A stretch of DNA of 64,000 bases, from assembly GCF_038396675.1 (NCBI RefSeq), contig NC_088933.1, positions 41,914,001 to 41,978,000 on the forward strand, written 5' to 3'. Made by a program: the position numbers and the translations under genes. The DNA comes from Hydra vulgaris (taxonomy: Eukaryota > Cnidaria > Hydrozoa > Anthoathecata > Hydridae). Of this stretch, positions 16,921 through 26,837 are shown piece by piece; the first letter of the stretch is position 1, and every line of letters starts with the position of its first letter. Under the pieces are notes generated by a model, which was not told where the DNA came from, searched no databases, and worked only from the letters and a program-made list of their open reading frames with translations.

Positions 16921-17796
16921 TATATTTTCACGTAGGAAATAGTTATACTATTTTAAAACAACAAAATTTTTCAAAAAGTCCAACAAAATCCTTAAACTAT
17001 TTCAAAAACATACTTTATACAGCCCAAAAAAATCCTTTACTAACTAAAATGCTATTTGTTGTAAATATTTGTTGTAAATATTTTTACCAAAAATGTTCTG
17101 TAATAACAAAATTTTAAGAGCGCCTAAATTCAGTTAAAATTTTTAGGAACACCTTAAATCAGTTAAAACTTTTGAGAACACTCCGTTAAAACGTTTAATA
17201 ACATTCCAACTGCTTTTGCAGTGATGCGTGCACATTCCAAAAATGAAGATCTAAAGAAATATTTTTTAAAGTAGTCTGCGTAATACCATGCTTTTAACCA
17301 AATTTTAATCTCATGTACATATGAGCTTAAAATTTAGTTAAAAGTTTATGTTTAATGACATGAACTTTTAATATAAAATAAATTTTCATGAATTTTGCTT
17401 TTTCGAAAAGCTTTATTTTCCAAAGACGTATTAAGAATAAATAGCACCGGTGACAAATACTAATCAAGTGTAATTCTCCAATCAACCACCTATCTTGCGC
17501 CGTTTTCAGATAACAGGCTGCTCACACTTTATTTTTGAAACTTTTACACCAACAATGAAACAGGATTTAACAGTAGAAAACATAAAAGAATACCTTTTTT
17601 CTCAATAATAATAATTTTTCCATTTGAGAAATATTCGTTTTTATTTGCATCTCAATTCAAACTCAAAAGTTTTTGCATTTAAATAAAATGCAAAAACTTT
17701 TCGAATTTGAATCGAGTTCGAAGTAAAACAATGCAGCAAGTAAACAATCTTAAAATCACAGTTGCATCCTTTTCGCTCACTATCAAGAGCTAAATA
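16921..17796. other. PGS1 3' flank, no gene seen
   Basis: AT-rich. About three degenerate units with the word AGTTAAAA and a following ACACC/ACACTCC occur at 17105-17215. AATAAA hexamers occur near 17378 and 17435 but none can be assigned as the PGS1 polyadenylation signal. A hairpin lies at 17651-17715. Confidence 0.6.
17651..17715. repeat. About 30-bp imperfect inverted repeat
   Basis: Left arm CTCAATTCAAACTCAAAAG plus TTTTTGCATTT, right arm AAATGCAAAAA plus CTTTTCGAATTTGAATCGAG, with few mismatches and a short loop. It could be a small foldback element. Confidence 0.75.
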
Positions 17797-19072
17797 TCAG
17801 GTAACCAAAAAAGTTCGTGCGGTTTTCCGTATATAATAAAAACACACAAAACGACAAAAGTAAGTACATTTATTCATCAAAATAGTCACCATTAGCATCT
17901 AAAACCTTTTCCCAACGTAAAACAAGCTTATTTATTCCACTAAAAAATTCTCGGTCCTTTGAGTCTATAAAAGCTTTCAACTCCATTTCAACCGCGTCCT
18001 GGTCTCGGAACTGCTGTCCTTTTAAATGATTTCCCAGGGAAAGGAAAAAATGGAAATCAGTAGGGGAGAGGTCTGGCGAGTATGGTGGATGAGGCAAACT
18101 CTCCCAACCAAGGCTTTGGAGCTTGTCCTGAGTCACGCGAGCGGTTTGCGGTCTCGCGTTGTCGTGGAGAAGCAGAACTCCTCTCCTGTGCACCATTGCA
18201 GGCTGCTTTACAAGCAACAGGTCGTGAACTCGTTGCAGCTGTGCTGAGTAGACCAGTCCAGTAATGGTTTGGCCTGTTGGGAGCAGCTCGTAATGCACCA
18301 CACCAGCTGTAGTCCACCAAATGCAGAGCAAAACCTTCCGCTCGTGGAGATTGGGCTTGGGTGTCTTTGGGATGGGGTCATCGGGGGACAACAAATGGTA
18401 GCAACGCTTGGTATTGTTGAACACAATGCATTTTTCGTCGCATGTCAATAAACGATCAAGAAAAGGCTCAACATTGTGGCGTGATAAGAGTGATGTGCAG
18501 ATCGTAAGCCGTTGCTTCTTGTTGTCGATCGACAATTTGTGCGGAACCCACCGACTCAGCTTCCACGCTTTCCCAATCGCATGCAGATGCAGGCGGATGG
18601 TTTCAACACTCACAGTAAACCTCACTGCAAGTTCTTGGCAAGTTTGGCTGGAGTCAGACTCGACAGCGTCCTTCAGTTCATTCTCATCAACCAACAATGG
18701 GCGTCCAGAACGCGGCAGGTCTTCGATGGACTCATCTCCCGAAGAGAATCGCTGAAACCACTTCTGTGCTGTGCGTTCACTTACTGTACCTTCTCCAAAT
18801 GCTGTGCAGATGTTTTTGGCCGCTTGTGTTGCATTCCTTCCAAGTTTGAACTCGTAAAGTAAGCAAGATCGAATAATCGTTGGTTGGGTTGCCATCCTTT
18901 CTTTACACAAAACCTTTCCTGTAAGCTCGTTACAAGCCTACACTATATATGCAGCAACTGCGCGTGACACACGCGTTCTATTACGCAACAAAGCTACTTG
19001 CCTTGTGCGATGTGGGTGTTGTAAAAAATGCTAAAAACAATTCAATTACCACGAACTTTTTTGGTTACCTAA
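17797..19072 (-). mobile_element. Mariner transposon, complete copy
   Basis: The ends TCAGGTAACCAAAAAAGTTC (17797) and, inverted, TTAGGTAACCAAAAAAGTTC (19072) are near-identical terminal repeats, continuing to GTG. TA flanks both sides (17795-17796, 19073-19074). The length is 1276 bp, usual for mariner. It encodes one uninterrupted transposase on the minus strand. A truncated second copy is at 55693-56638. Confidence 0.95.
17870..18910 (-). CDS. Mariner transposase, uninterrupted, DD34D
   Basis: A 346-codon frame, the usual mariner length. The N-terminal DNA-binding part (residues about 10-110) has YEFKLGRNATQAAKNI, TAQKWFQRFSSGD and SGRP. The linker motif WVPHKLS is at about 140. The catalytic Asps are in LLTCDEKCI, LLLHDNARPQTA and SPDLSPTDFHFF; the last two are 34 residues apart, the mariner spacing. 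Translation may start at the second Met (MATQPTI). Compared with the second copy it lacks one Arg codon near the C-terminus (EFFSGIN against EFFRSGIN). It could encode an active enzyme, but activity cannot be judged from sequence. Confidence 0.93.
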   Translation of the reverse strand: MCKERMATQPTIIRSCLLYEFKLGRNATQAAKNICTAFGEGTVSERTAQKWFQRFSSGDESIEDLPRSGRPLLVDENELKDAVESDSSQTCQELAVRFTVSVETIRLHLHAIGKAWKLSRWVPHKLSIDNKKQRLTICTSLLSRHNVEPFLDRLLTCDEKCIVFNNTKRCYHLLSPDDPIPKTPKPNLHERKVLLCIWWTTAGVVHYELLPTGQTITGLVYSAQLQRVHDLLLVKQPAMVHRRGVLLLHDNARPQTARVTQDKLQSLGWESLPHPPYSPDLSPTDFHFFLSLGNHLKGQQFRDQDAVEMELKAFIDSKDREFFSGINKLVLRWEKVLDANGDYFDE

Positions 19073-19152
19073 TAGAATTTTTTATATTTTTTGTATTGTT
19101 TTTGGTTTATGGTGGGGCATAAAACAAATTATAAAATAATGGCATTAAACAC

Positions 19153-19570
19153 AGAGAGTTTAAGCATACATGGGTTAGCTCCAGGCGGCGTTAGTACAAC
19201 CGCTAGCAAGTTTGCTATTATGTCAAATTTAAAAAACGTTAAGCATGAAATACTTTCAACATACGCGTTTCAAGTCATTAACTATTCATGGTATTTTTAA
19301 TTAAAAGTATCTCAAAAACAATCCCAAAAAAAATCTGCGCTATAAACAATCAAAGCGATCTTACGAGAAAATCTTCAAAGTTTACTTTAAATTTAAAGAT
19401 AGCATTGGGAGTTAGATGTTAACCTCCAAAATATTAAAACATTCAAAACAAAAGTATGAGTTTCAAGCTCATTAGTTATTAGAGAGTTTAAGCATACAAA
19501 CTTTATCTCGAGGCAGTTGTAGAAATACAAAAGAATTTCTCGTAAATAATTAAAGGCTTTGCAAGTTATG
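19153..19570 (+). repeat. Two terminal modules beginning AGAGAGTTTAAGC
   Basis: Module A (19153-about 19478) and module B (19481-about 19570) both start AGAGAGTTTAAGCATACA. A is the reverse complement of 22803-23155 over most of its length, and B of about 23235-23326. They probably form the left boundary of a composite element around the hAT relic. Confidence 0.75.
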
Positions 19571-20168
19571 CGATCGCATAGGACGCCAGCGTGGCTAGGG
19601 CGCCGCGTTGGCGTAGCAAAATAATTTTTTTCCTAGCTTTTTTTTTTTTTTCAATTCTAATTTTGATCTAAAAATATAAACTTAAATACTATTTTTGTTT
19701 TCCATAATGTGTACAAGCACTGAGTTGTTTTCATATTAATTTTGTACATTTTTGCTAAGCATTTCAATGGAAAAATAATTAGATCGTGGGGTAGCAGTTG
19801 ATTTTTGAATTTGATTTTGAGTATTTGATTTTTGAAAGCACAATTTTGGGAGTTATATGTTTATTTAAATCGTGTTGTTTGCATGTTAAATGTATTTTTA
19901 TAATACTTTTTTTTGATGTTGGCTGTTTAAAGCAGAAGACGTCAGCAGAAAACTTACAGTCTCGAGATTTAAAAGCCGTTCCCGAAGTAGCAGTTAATGC
20001 TTTTTATGTATAAGAGCGCTTTAATTTACAACTAAGTAACAGTACGAGTACGTCAAGCTCACTATTTTTATTTAAGTTTTGGCTTTTCTTTTAAAAAAAT
20101 AAATCGCATACAAATGCAGTACACAGTTTTCTTTTGAAACAAAAGCTTAAGTTTTAACTGCTCTCTTT
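19571..20168. other. AT-rich interval with a short GC-rich patch
   Basis: 19565-19615 is GC-rich for this window (GCGATCGCATAGG, GGGCGCCGCG) and may be an eroded hAT end. Nothing else is recognised. Confidence 0.5.
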
Positions 20169-22120
20169 ATGTTGTACAATTCCCTGGTACTCAAGAATAA
20201 ACTTTTTGTGGAAAAAGTTTTCAAAGAAAACAACGGAAAATTTCTAAAACTTATTGAACACATTTCAAAATATGACACTGTTCTTTCTGAACGTCTTTGT
20301 CGGGAAACTCATGTGTATTATTTAGGCAAAAAAAGTCTTTCTGTAAAGTTACTAAGTATATCTTGTGTGAACTTGAAAGAGAAACCTTTGTATTATCATA
20401 TAATTTTTTCATTGAGTGCACCGATGCATCGGCCTCGGCATCGGTCGTCGTAATATCGGCCAACGCAGATTATTTGAAAAAAGTAGTTTTTTTAATTTTG
20501 TGTTTCTATATTGTACAAAAAAAGTATAATAAATATTTTTTTTTTTACAATATAGGAACAAAAAATTAAAAATATTCATTTTTGAAAACAATCGGCATTG
20601 GCCTTGGTAACCATCGGCCGGTGCCGATTGTTTTAAAAAATGAGTCTTTTTAATCTTGTGTTTCTATATTGTATAAAAAAATATAATTATTATATTTTTT
20701 TATACAATATAGAAACACAAAATTAAAAAAACTGATTTTTTTACCGGCCGACCGGATTTTTTACTGACCGGCCTCGACATCGGTCATAGTTACCATGACC
20801 GATGCCGAGGCCGATGCATCGGTGCACCCTAATAATTTTGGACTGCACTCCTAAGGTAAGTTCTTTGCTTTATATGCAAATAAAATTTATATGCAATAAA
20901 GCCCAAAAACAAATATGATTGAAGAAATGACAATTTTATTTATTAGCATTATTCGCATACAAATTTCGGAAGGTCCCTTATATCTTATTGCAAAGCTTTT
21001 CTGTGAAACCAAACAGTTTTAAAAATTTTTGACTTTTCCCAAAGTTGTAATTTTTCTGCTTTTAAAAATAAACTGAAAAAAGTTATTTTCTCAATAGATA
21101 ATATATTCGAGTTCTTTTGATCTCGTTTCTCTTTTATAAGCGTTATCTAATAGAATTTTAAATATTTTATTTTGTATTGTTTTGTTAAACCGTGTTTTAT
21201 AATTGAGATACCTTATCTTATTTGTATGGATGTTTTCTTAAACCTCGTAAAGAAGAAATGATACTTGTAGTTTGCTTTGTCTATGCAGTTTCAGGAGAAG
21301 AAGTAAAGGTAAGAGAAAATTTTTTTTTGATTTGTTCAGGTATAAGATAAATTTTTGGCGAGGGTTGACAGCTCGCTGGTTATACAAGGTTTTTTTAAAA
21401 AAGCGAAAACCTTTGAAAAAATGCGTGTCCAATGGTTATGATAATAAAAAAACGCAAGATGAAAGAATGAAGGGGTACAAAAAGGACCTTTGACCTTAAC
21501 CCACAAGCTTTTTTTGTTTCTTGTGGAAGCCAATCACTAAACCTTGTTGTCAATAATGCAGCATTTCCTTGCATTGTAGCTGTTAACTTTTTCAGCTACA
21601 TTTAAGAGGCTTAAAACTTTTTTTTCTGGATCAACTCATAAATGGAGTATATTAACAAATCATGTAAAAAGTTTTAATGTAAAAACTCAAGGTAAAACTA
21701 GTTGGGAGAGCAGGATAGACGCCCTTGAACTTTGCGATACTATAGGGTTGTGGTTTATGACGCTGTCTATGAATCCACGTTAGATTCCAAGATTGATGCT
21801 TTTGGCATATGTGATGCTATGGAAATCCCAAGAAAATTACAGATTTCAAATTCCTTTTTTATTTGGTCACTTGGTATGATGTTTAAATTTAATTTAGTAA
21901 GCAAAACACTTCGCTGAAAACTGTTAATCTGCAGAGCACTTTAGAACTAATTGAATTAGGAGACTTTTTTGGAGAACATGAGATTGAATTATGGGCTATA
22001 TAGTGTTATTACAGTTGCAATGGAGCTGAAAAGAAACAACTGGAAATCATTTCAAAGTTCTATATTGAAGTTGTGGTCAAAGTTCTCTGTTGAAGTTGTG
22101 TGTATGTAGCATTGATAATT
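20169..22120 (+). pseudogene. hAT transposase, DUF4371/ZMYM1-like type, degenerate
   Basis: ENNGKFLKLIEHISKYDTVL at about 20240 matches the DUF4371 start. The frame is then cut by a MITE at 20413. After it, GYDNKKTQDERMKGYKKDL (21437) and NPQAFFVSCGSQSLNLVVNN (21500) represent the GxDNGxxMxG...NPxAxFxPCxxHSLNL region with the catalytic Asp, followed by AVNFF and, near 21770, DSKIDAFGICDAM. Many stops and frame changes; the C-terminal dimerisation region is not found. Confidence 0.75.
20413..20831. mobile_element. hAT MITE with two internal hairpins
   Basis: The left end GTGCACCGATGCATCGGC and the right end GCCGATGCATCGGTGCACCC are inverted over some 30 bases and match the ends of the hAT at 7674-10994. 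Inside, a T-rich GTGTTTCTATATTGTA block and its complement TACAATATAGAAACAC form two successive stem-loops, at about 20485-20575 and 20640-20735. There is no coding capacity. ATAATTTT occurs near both edges (20402, 20832), a possible 8-bp duplication. Confidence 0.82.
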
Positions 22121-22802
22121 TTGCTTACCCTTTGGGTATTAGTGGCCAGCGGAGAAACTAGTTTTTCAAAATTATCATAAATTACCTTTGATTGATCCTT
22201 ATAACCGTCTATGTGGATGACCACATTAACAAATGAGCACCAGGTCTTGGTACAATTAAAACCGAATCATTTTTGAAAGACTTTGCTAAACTAAATGCGA
22301 GAAAAGTTTGTTACTTGATAATTAGTTTTATTTTTTGTCGATATAAACTGTAGAATGTGTATTTCTTGATTTCTTTAATCAAAAATATATTTTATGACGC
22401 TTACAATTCTCTTGTCAGTTTTATGTAATGTACGGTAAATATTTAATAGAATATTATAATATCCTATAAGAATTTTGCTTACCCTCTCGGTATTAATGAC
22501 CGTGGTAATCCTCATAGACAGTCAAAAAGATCAATCGAAGGTAATTTTTGATAATCTTCAATTTAGAAAAACTGCATTCTCTGAAATCAGTTTTTCTAAA
22601 TTGAAGATTGCGGCACTAAATTTTAATCTCGCATATACCCAAAAAGAAATACTTGAACCGGCTCTGAATAATTAATAAGTCTTAAGTTCTCTTAAAAACT
22701 TTCTAAAAAAGTACGCTAGAAATCTTATTTTTTTTACCACTGTCGTCATGAATACGTCATGAATACGTCATGTACGTCATGAATACGTCATTACGTCATG
22801 GA
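22121..22802. repeat. Inverted repeats and a CGTCATGAATA tandem
   Basis: About 22140-22250 is the reverse complement of about 22485-22595 (shared ATTACCTT-GATTGATC core). A 22-bp perfect hairpin lies at 22553-22574/22588-22609. Four to five copies of CGTCATGAATA lie at 22744-22800. GCTAGAAATCTTATTTT at 22712 recurs inverted near 23190. Confidence 0.75.
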
Positions 22803-23326
22803 TAATTAATGAGTTTGAAACTCGTACTTTTGTTTTGAATGAATAGTTTTAATATTTTTGTGGTTAACGTCTTTCTAACTCCCAATGTTATCTTTAAATT
22901 TAAAGTAAATTTTGGTGAATATTTTCTCGTAAGATTGCTTTCATTGTTTATAGCGCAGATTTTTTTTTGGAAATGTTCTTGGAATTGTTTTTAGAAATAC
23001 TTTTAACTAAAAAATACCAGGAGCAATTAATGACTTGAAACGTGTATGTTGAAAGTATTTCATGCTTAACGTTTTTTAAATTCGCCGTGGTAGCAAACTT
23101 GCTAGCGTTTTTACTTACACTGCCTGGAGATAACGCGTGTATGCTTAAACTCTCTATTCATATAACGTACGTTTTTAAGCTGTGGTAGAAAATAAGATTT
23201 CTAGTGTATGTTTTAAACGCAATGTGTTAAAAAGGAAGTTTCCCCAAGACTTATTAATTATTTACGAAAAATTCATTTGTATTCCTACCACTGCCTCGAG
23301 ATAACACTAGTACGCTTAAACTCTCT
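22803..23326 (-). repeat. Inverted partners of the 19153-19570 terminal modules
   Basis: 22803-23155 matches module A in reverse complement (shared words include GCTAGCAAGTTTGCTA and AAAACGTTAAGCATGAAA). About 23235-23326 matches module B. Both end CTTAAACTCTCTATT. The order is A' then B', not the B' then A' expected of one simple inverted pair. Confidence 0.75.
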
Positions 23327-24062
23327 ATTATCTACTGCTGTATACTTTTAAGCTGATCTTTATTTAAGCAAGAGGAGAGAATCTCTCGTCTTGGTAGAGA
23401 TGTCTTAACAATTTTTTCATTAATTATTGTTAATAATTAAATTAGATATTATCATTAATTAAAATTATTAATTAGAGAGATTTCTTGATAATATTTAACA
23501 TTTCAAGATTTTAAAATATTTTAAAATGAATCAATAGACTGCTTCCCATATCAAAAACTCTAATCAACTATATGTAAATTGTCATCCAAAACATTAGCAT
23601 CCAAATAAAAAAATAATATTTTTTCAACTTCAATTAAATTAGTACAGCAACTTTTCTGAAAAAAAAAATCTTTAACTGAAAAAAAAAGGTTAATATATAT
23701 AAGAAAAAAAAATTTATACATAATAAGACTACTTGAAAACAAATAAACGTGTTTTTATACTTCTATTGGTATTTTAATGTAAAAATGTGGCCTTTTCATC
23801 TAATCTTTTAATATAAAAATGTGAACTTGGAACTTTTTTATTACTATTCTGAAAAAATAATTCACAATCCACAAAAAATCATTCGCAAGAGAATTTCTTC
23901 GTGCGGAAATAATAACCAAAATAATTTTAATACTTAAGCAATAAGAGTTAACATGCCGTTTTGTTAACAAGTCGTTAATATATGTCAAGAGAGGGAACTG
24001 TAATATTGCAATCGTTAGAATATTAGCTGGAGATCACGAATTTACGGTGTTTTCGGTTTGTA
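23327..24062. other. AT-rich interval without recognisable feature
   Basis: Contains an AATTAATTATTAA-rich stretch at 23415-23480 and nothing with coding signal. Confidence 0.5.
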
Positions 24063-24710
24063 ATGGTAGGAAACAAGTATAATTTAGCTTTAAAAAAAAC
24101 GTATTATAAAAGGGGAGTAAACAAAAAGAAATTGCCAACAAGTAATCCATAAATCAATTGTTCGTCGAATAATCAAACGGTTTAATAAAGGCAATCCTTT
24201 AGAAACGGAACATACGGGCGGGAGACTTGTCTTTTCACAGACAGAAAGTTACTCATCACGCCAAAAAGAATCTTTTTAACAACGCTAATAATATCATTGA
24301 AAACTGAAACTTTTATTGTCACAAAATAAGATTTGTAGACGGTTACAATCTTTAGGATTTTTGAGCCTAAGAGCAGCAAAAAAAGCCTTTCATTTCTCTA
24401 AAGAACCAAAAAGCAAATGCCTCATAGAGATAGGACGATTAGAAAAGAGTAAAGAGATTGGAAAAGTGCAATGGTTTGCGATTGTTTTTCTGGTTTTAGC
24501 GGAGCTGTACCTACCCATCGAATAAATGGCATTATGGATCAATTTTTTTGTCGTAATATTCTCATAAAATGGTTTCTCATGCTGATAAAAACACATGTTA
24601 TGGATATTTCAACAAGGCAACGACCCAAAACACACCTCTAAACTCAAATTTATTTTACAAATTTGCTATAGCTTTGTTTAAAGCTAACCTTAAACAATTA
24701 AGTGTGCTCT
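24063..24710 (+). pseudogene. Tc1-like transposase relic
   Basis: Begins MVGNKYNLALKKTYYKRG, with the helix-turn-helix pieces KKEIANK and, near 24200, ETEHTGGRLVF (the GRP-like hook). NKICRRLQSLGFLSLRAAKKA at 24330 is the second DNA-binding half. The catalytic part is shortened: CFSGFSGAVPTHRINGIMDQFF (24488), then QQGNDPKHTSKL at about 24612, the second Asp motif. The first Asp motif and the final SPDLNPIE motif are not seen. Frames shift several times. Confidence 0.72.
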
Positions 24711-24744
24711 AGTATTTTTAAACATTATATACACGTAATATAAG

Positions 24745-24950
24745 TAGTTATTTATACTATGGTAAAATAACATGGGGTAGTATTTACAAAAGTAAACTAG
24801 AACCTCTCTAGAGTGATTAATTTAAAAATAAAAAATAACAATCAAAAAGGTTTTTTTGAACAAATGTCGTTATTAACATTATTTGAATTATATGTATACA
24901 ATTTTCAATGTCCCATTTGTAATAGCAAAGTACATAAAAGGCAGAGAGTA
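24745..24950 (+). pseudogene. LINE reverse-transcriptase C-terminal fragment
   Basis: The frame at 24749 reads YLYYGKITWGSIYKSKLEPL, equivalent to CTFAWGSTKNSKLQRLYRRQ of the LINE at 56732. LFELYVYNFQCPICNSK follows. Short and frame-shifted. Confidence 0.6.
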
Positions 24951-24953
24951 GAC

Positions 24954-25038
24954 ACCTAATTCGCACAAATAGTACCCTGTTAGAGCCTGCAAGTAAAACT
25001 TGCAGGCTCTAACAGGGTACTATTTGTGCGCATTAGGT
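24954..25038. repeat. 85-base near-perfect palindrome
   Basis: Arms of 41 bases (24954-24994 and 24998-25038) match at 40 of 41 positions around the loop AAA. The ends read ACCTAAT and ATTAGGT. The stem is not A/T only: it contains GTACCCTGTTAGAGCCTGC. It may be a foldback element, a recent inverted duplication or a hairpin RNA source. Confidence 0.92.
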
Positions 25039-25689
25039 TTGACCAATTTAAAATAGTTTAACCTGCTTATGTGAAGTTTTGATAGTTTAATTTTAATATT
25101 TCTGATTTTGAAAATTTAAATTGCTTTAAAAATACTAATATAAAAAGTATTTTAAAGAATAAAATTCAGTTACCAGTAGCGGACTAGTCAACCGGTCCAC
25201 CGGCCGGTTTTTCATTTGAAAACTAGACCTTTTTTATTATTATTATTATTTTCGTCAATATGCACACATTTTACAATGTTATCTTTAAGACCTAATAAAT
25301 ATATATATATAATTTTAATCTTACTGGAGCAATCAGAAGACAAAATGTCTTATCGTCAAGCCCGTTCGTGAAATAGAGACAAAAATATAATTTTACAAGT
25401 TCCAATTTTATTAAAAGAGTGAAACTAAAAAGTTTGCAAAAAAGAAAAAAAAATCTTTTAAAAAAAACATTTATTTGAGAAGTCATATTTTTTTAATGAT
25501 GTTAGTGGAATGTAGCATTTACTTATTGAGTGTCTTTTTTTATATTTATGATTAATTAGAGGAAAACTTTATAAAAATATTTTGGAATTATTTCATTTAG
25601 AAGTTTAAAAACAAATAACAAGTTATGGTAGGTATTTAGTTCGTATACGTTTAGAGCACTTATCTCCTTGAGTAACGGCTCGGCACTTT
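25039..25689. other. AT-rich interval, no gene recognised
   Basis: An AACCGGTCCACCGGCCGG stretch at 25189-25206 is GC-rich and self-complementary, possibly an eroded transposon end. Otherwise no coding signal. Confidence 0.45.
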
Positions 25690-25910
25690 CGTACCTATCT
25701 GCGCCCAAAACTAATCACCTTGCTTGCTTTTGTTTTGTAAAAATATTTTTTAGGAAAGATGAATGATTGTTTGCCCAGGAAATATTTAATATGATTATGT
25801 ATAAATGAATAGTATAAAATTTTTAAACACATTTTATTTAAAAGTTGTTTTGTCTTGTACGTAATCCCCAGAGACATCCCCAAAAACTTTCTTGTTAAAT
25901 GCTCTTTCAC
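25690..25910 (-). pseudogene. LINE reverse-transcriptase fragment
   Basis: The minus-strand frame reads LGITYKTKQLLNKMCLKILY then YSFIHNHIKYFLGKQSF, the region after the RT core in LINE proteins. A short fragment with an altered end. Confidence 0.6.
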
Positions 25911-26369
25911 GGTGCTCTGTGATAGGAACGTAAGGATTTCGGCAAAATCTCAATAATTTCAAAAAAAAATGTTGATGCCTGTCAAATAAAGTCTATCTCA
26001 TAGCCTTGAGTGTGGTACACTGTAGAATCACTCAAAGATATGTAGTTTTGTCCTCTGAATTGAGTAAGATGCCAAAAGAATAGTTATTTCTATACTTTGC
26101 ACATTACTCAGTACTTTTTTATTTTATTATAAATTGATTTGTTTTTGATTTCAGTTTTCATGTTATGGCTTTTTTTGGAAAGATTTGGATTGGGCCGTCT
26201 AAGCAATACACATTTGTTAGTAATAATAGTTGAAGCTGTGTTCTTGAGAGTGTCAAGAACGAATTTAACAACTGTTAGATTTTAACAGCTGTTTTTCGCT
26301 AAATTTTTTAAATCTTTAAATTTAATCACTGAATTAACATTGGAAATTTAACTGTCAAAAAGATTCCAA

Positions 26370-26640
26370 TTTTCAACTATACGGTTTGTGAAGAAATGAT
26401 ACCTCGATAAAAAGTTTTGAACATACTGCCTTCTCAACCTTTAATTGTGTCCTCTAGTTAGCCGACTCAATACTTCTTGTTCACGATGCCAACTGATAAT
26501 ATCATTTTTGTTTATGGTTTTGTACATTTGGATAAGATCTCCTTTTTCTATTCTATTAGATAGATTTTGACTATTTCCTCTAATTTTTGCTCGTAACTGT
26601 CTTCCTTTTTTTGTAGCCAATTTTCGTAGCTTTTCGTTGA
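26370..26640 (-). pseudogene. LINE reverse-transcriptase C-terminal fragment
   Basis: On the minus strand RIEKGDLIQMYKTINKNDI, SRLTRGHN and FLSRYHFFTNRIVENWN match the C-terminal region of animal non-LTR RTs. It resembles HNFFTNRVLEAWN of the LINE relic at 38570-40740. It may belong with the endonuclease piece at 28268-28625, now separated by the element at 26838. Confidence 0.7.
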
Positions 26641-26837
26641 TCTTTTTCGATTAAGTTGATATCTTTAATAAAAGTTTCACATTTAAATTATAATAAGCAT
26701 ATAAAAAGCATATTTTAAGTCCGAAAGAGTTGATAGAGATCTGGAAAGAGTTGATGTTTCATCTGGATAGAGAATTGCGTGTTTTAACATTCCCCAACTA
26801 ACACTTACTTTTTTTTTTCTTAACTTATCTACTGCTA

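Noticed and set aside
18026-18862. Several plus-strand open frames opposite the mariner transposase (and opposite copy 2)
   Set aside because: They are antisense shadows of the intact minus-strand transposase, with no homology of their own.
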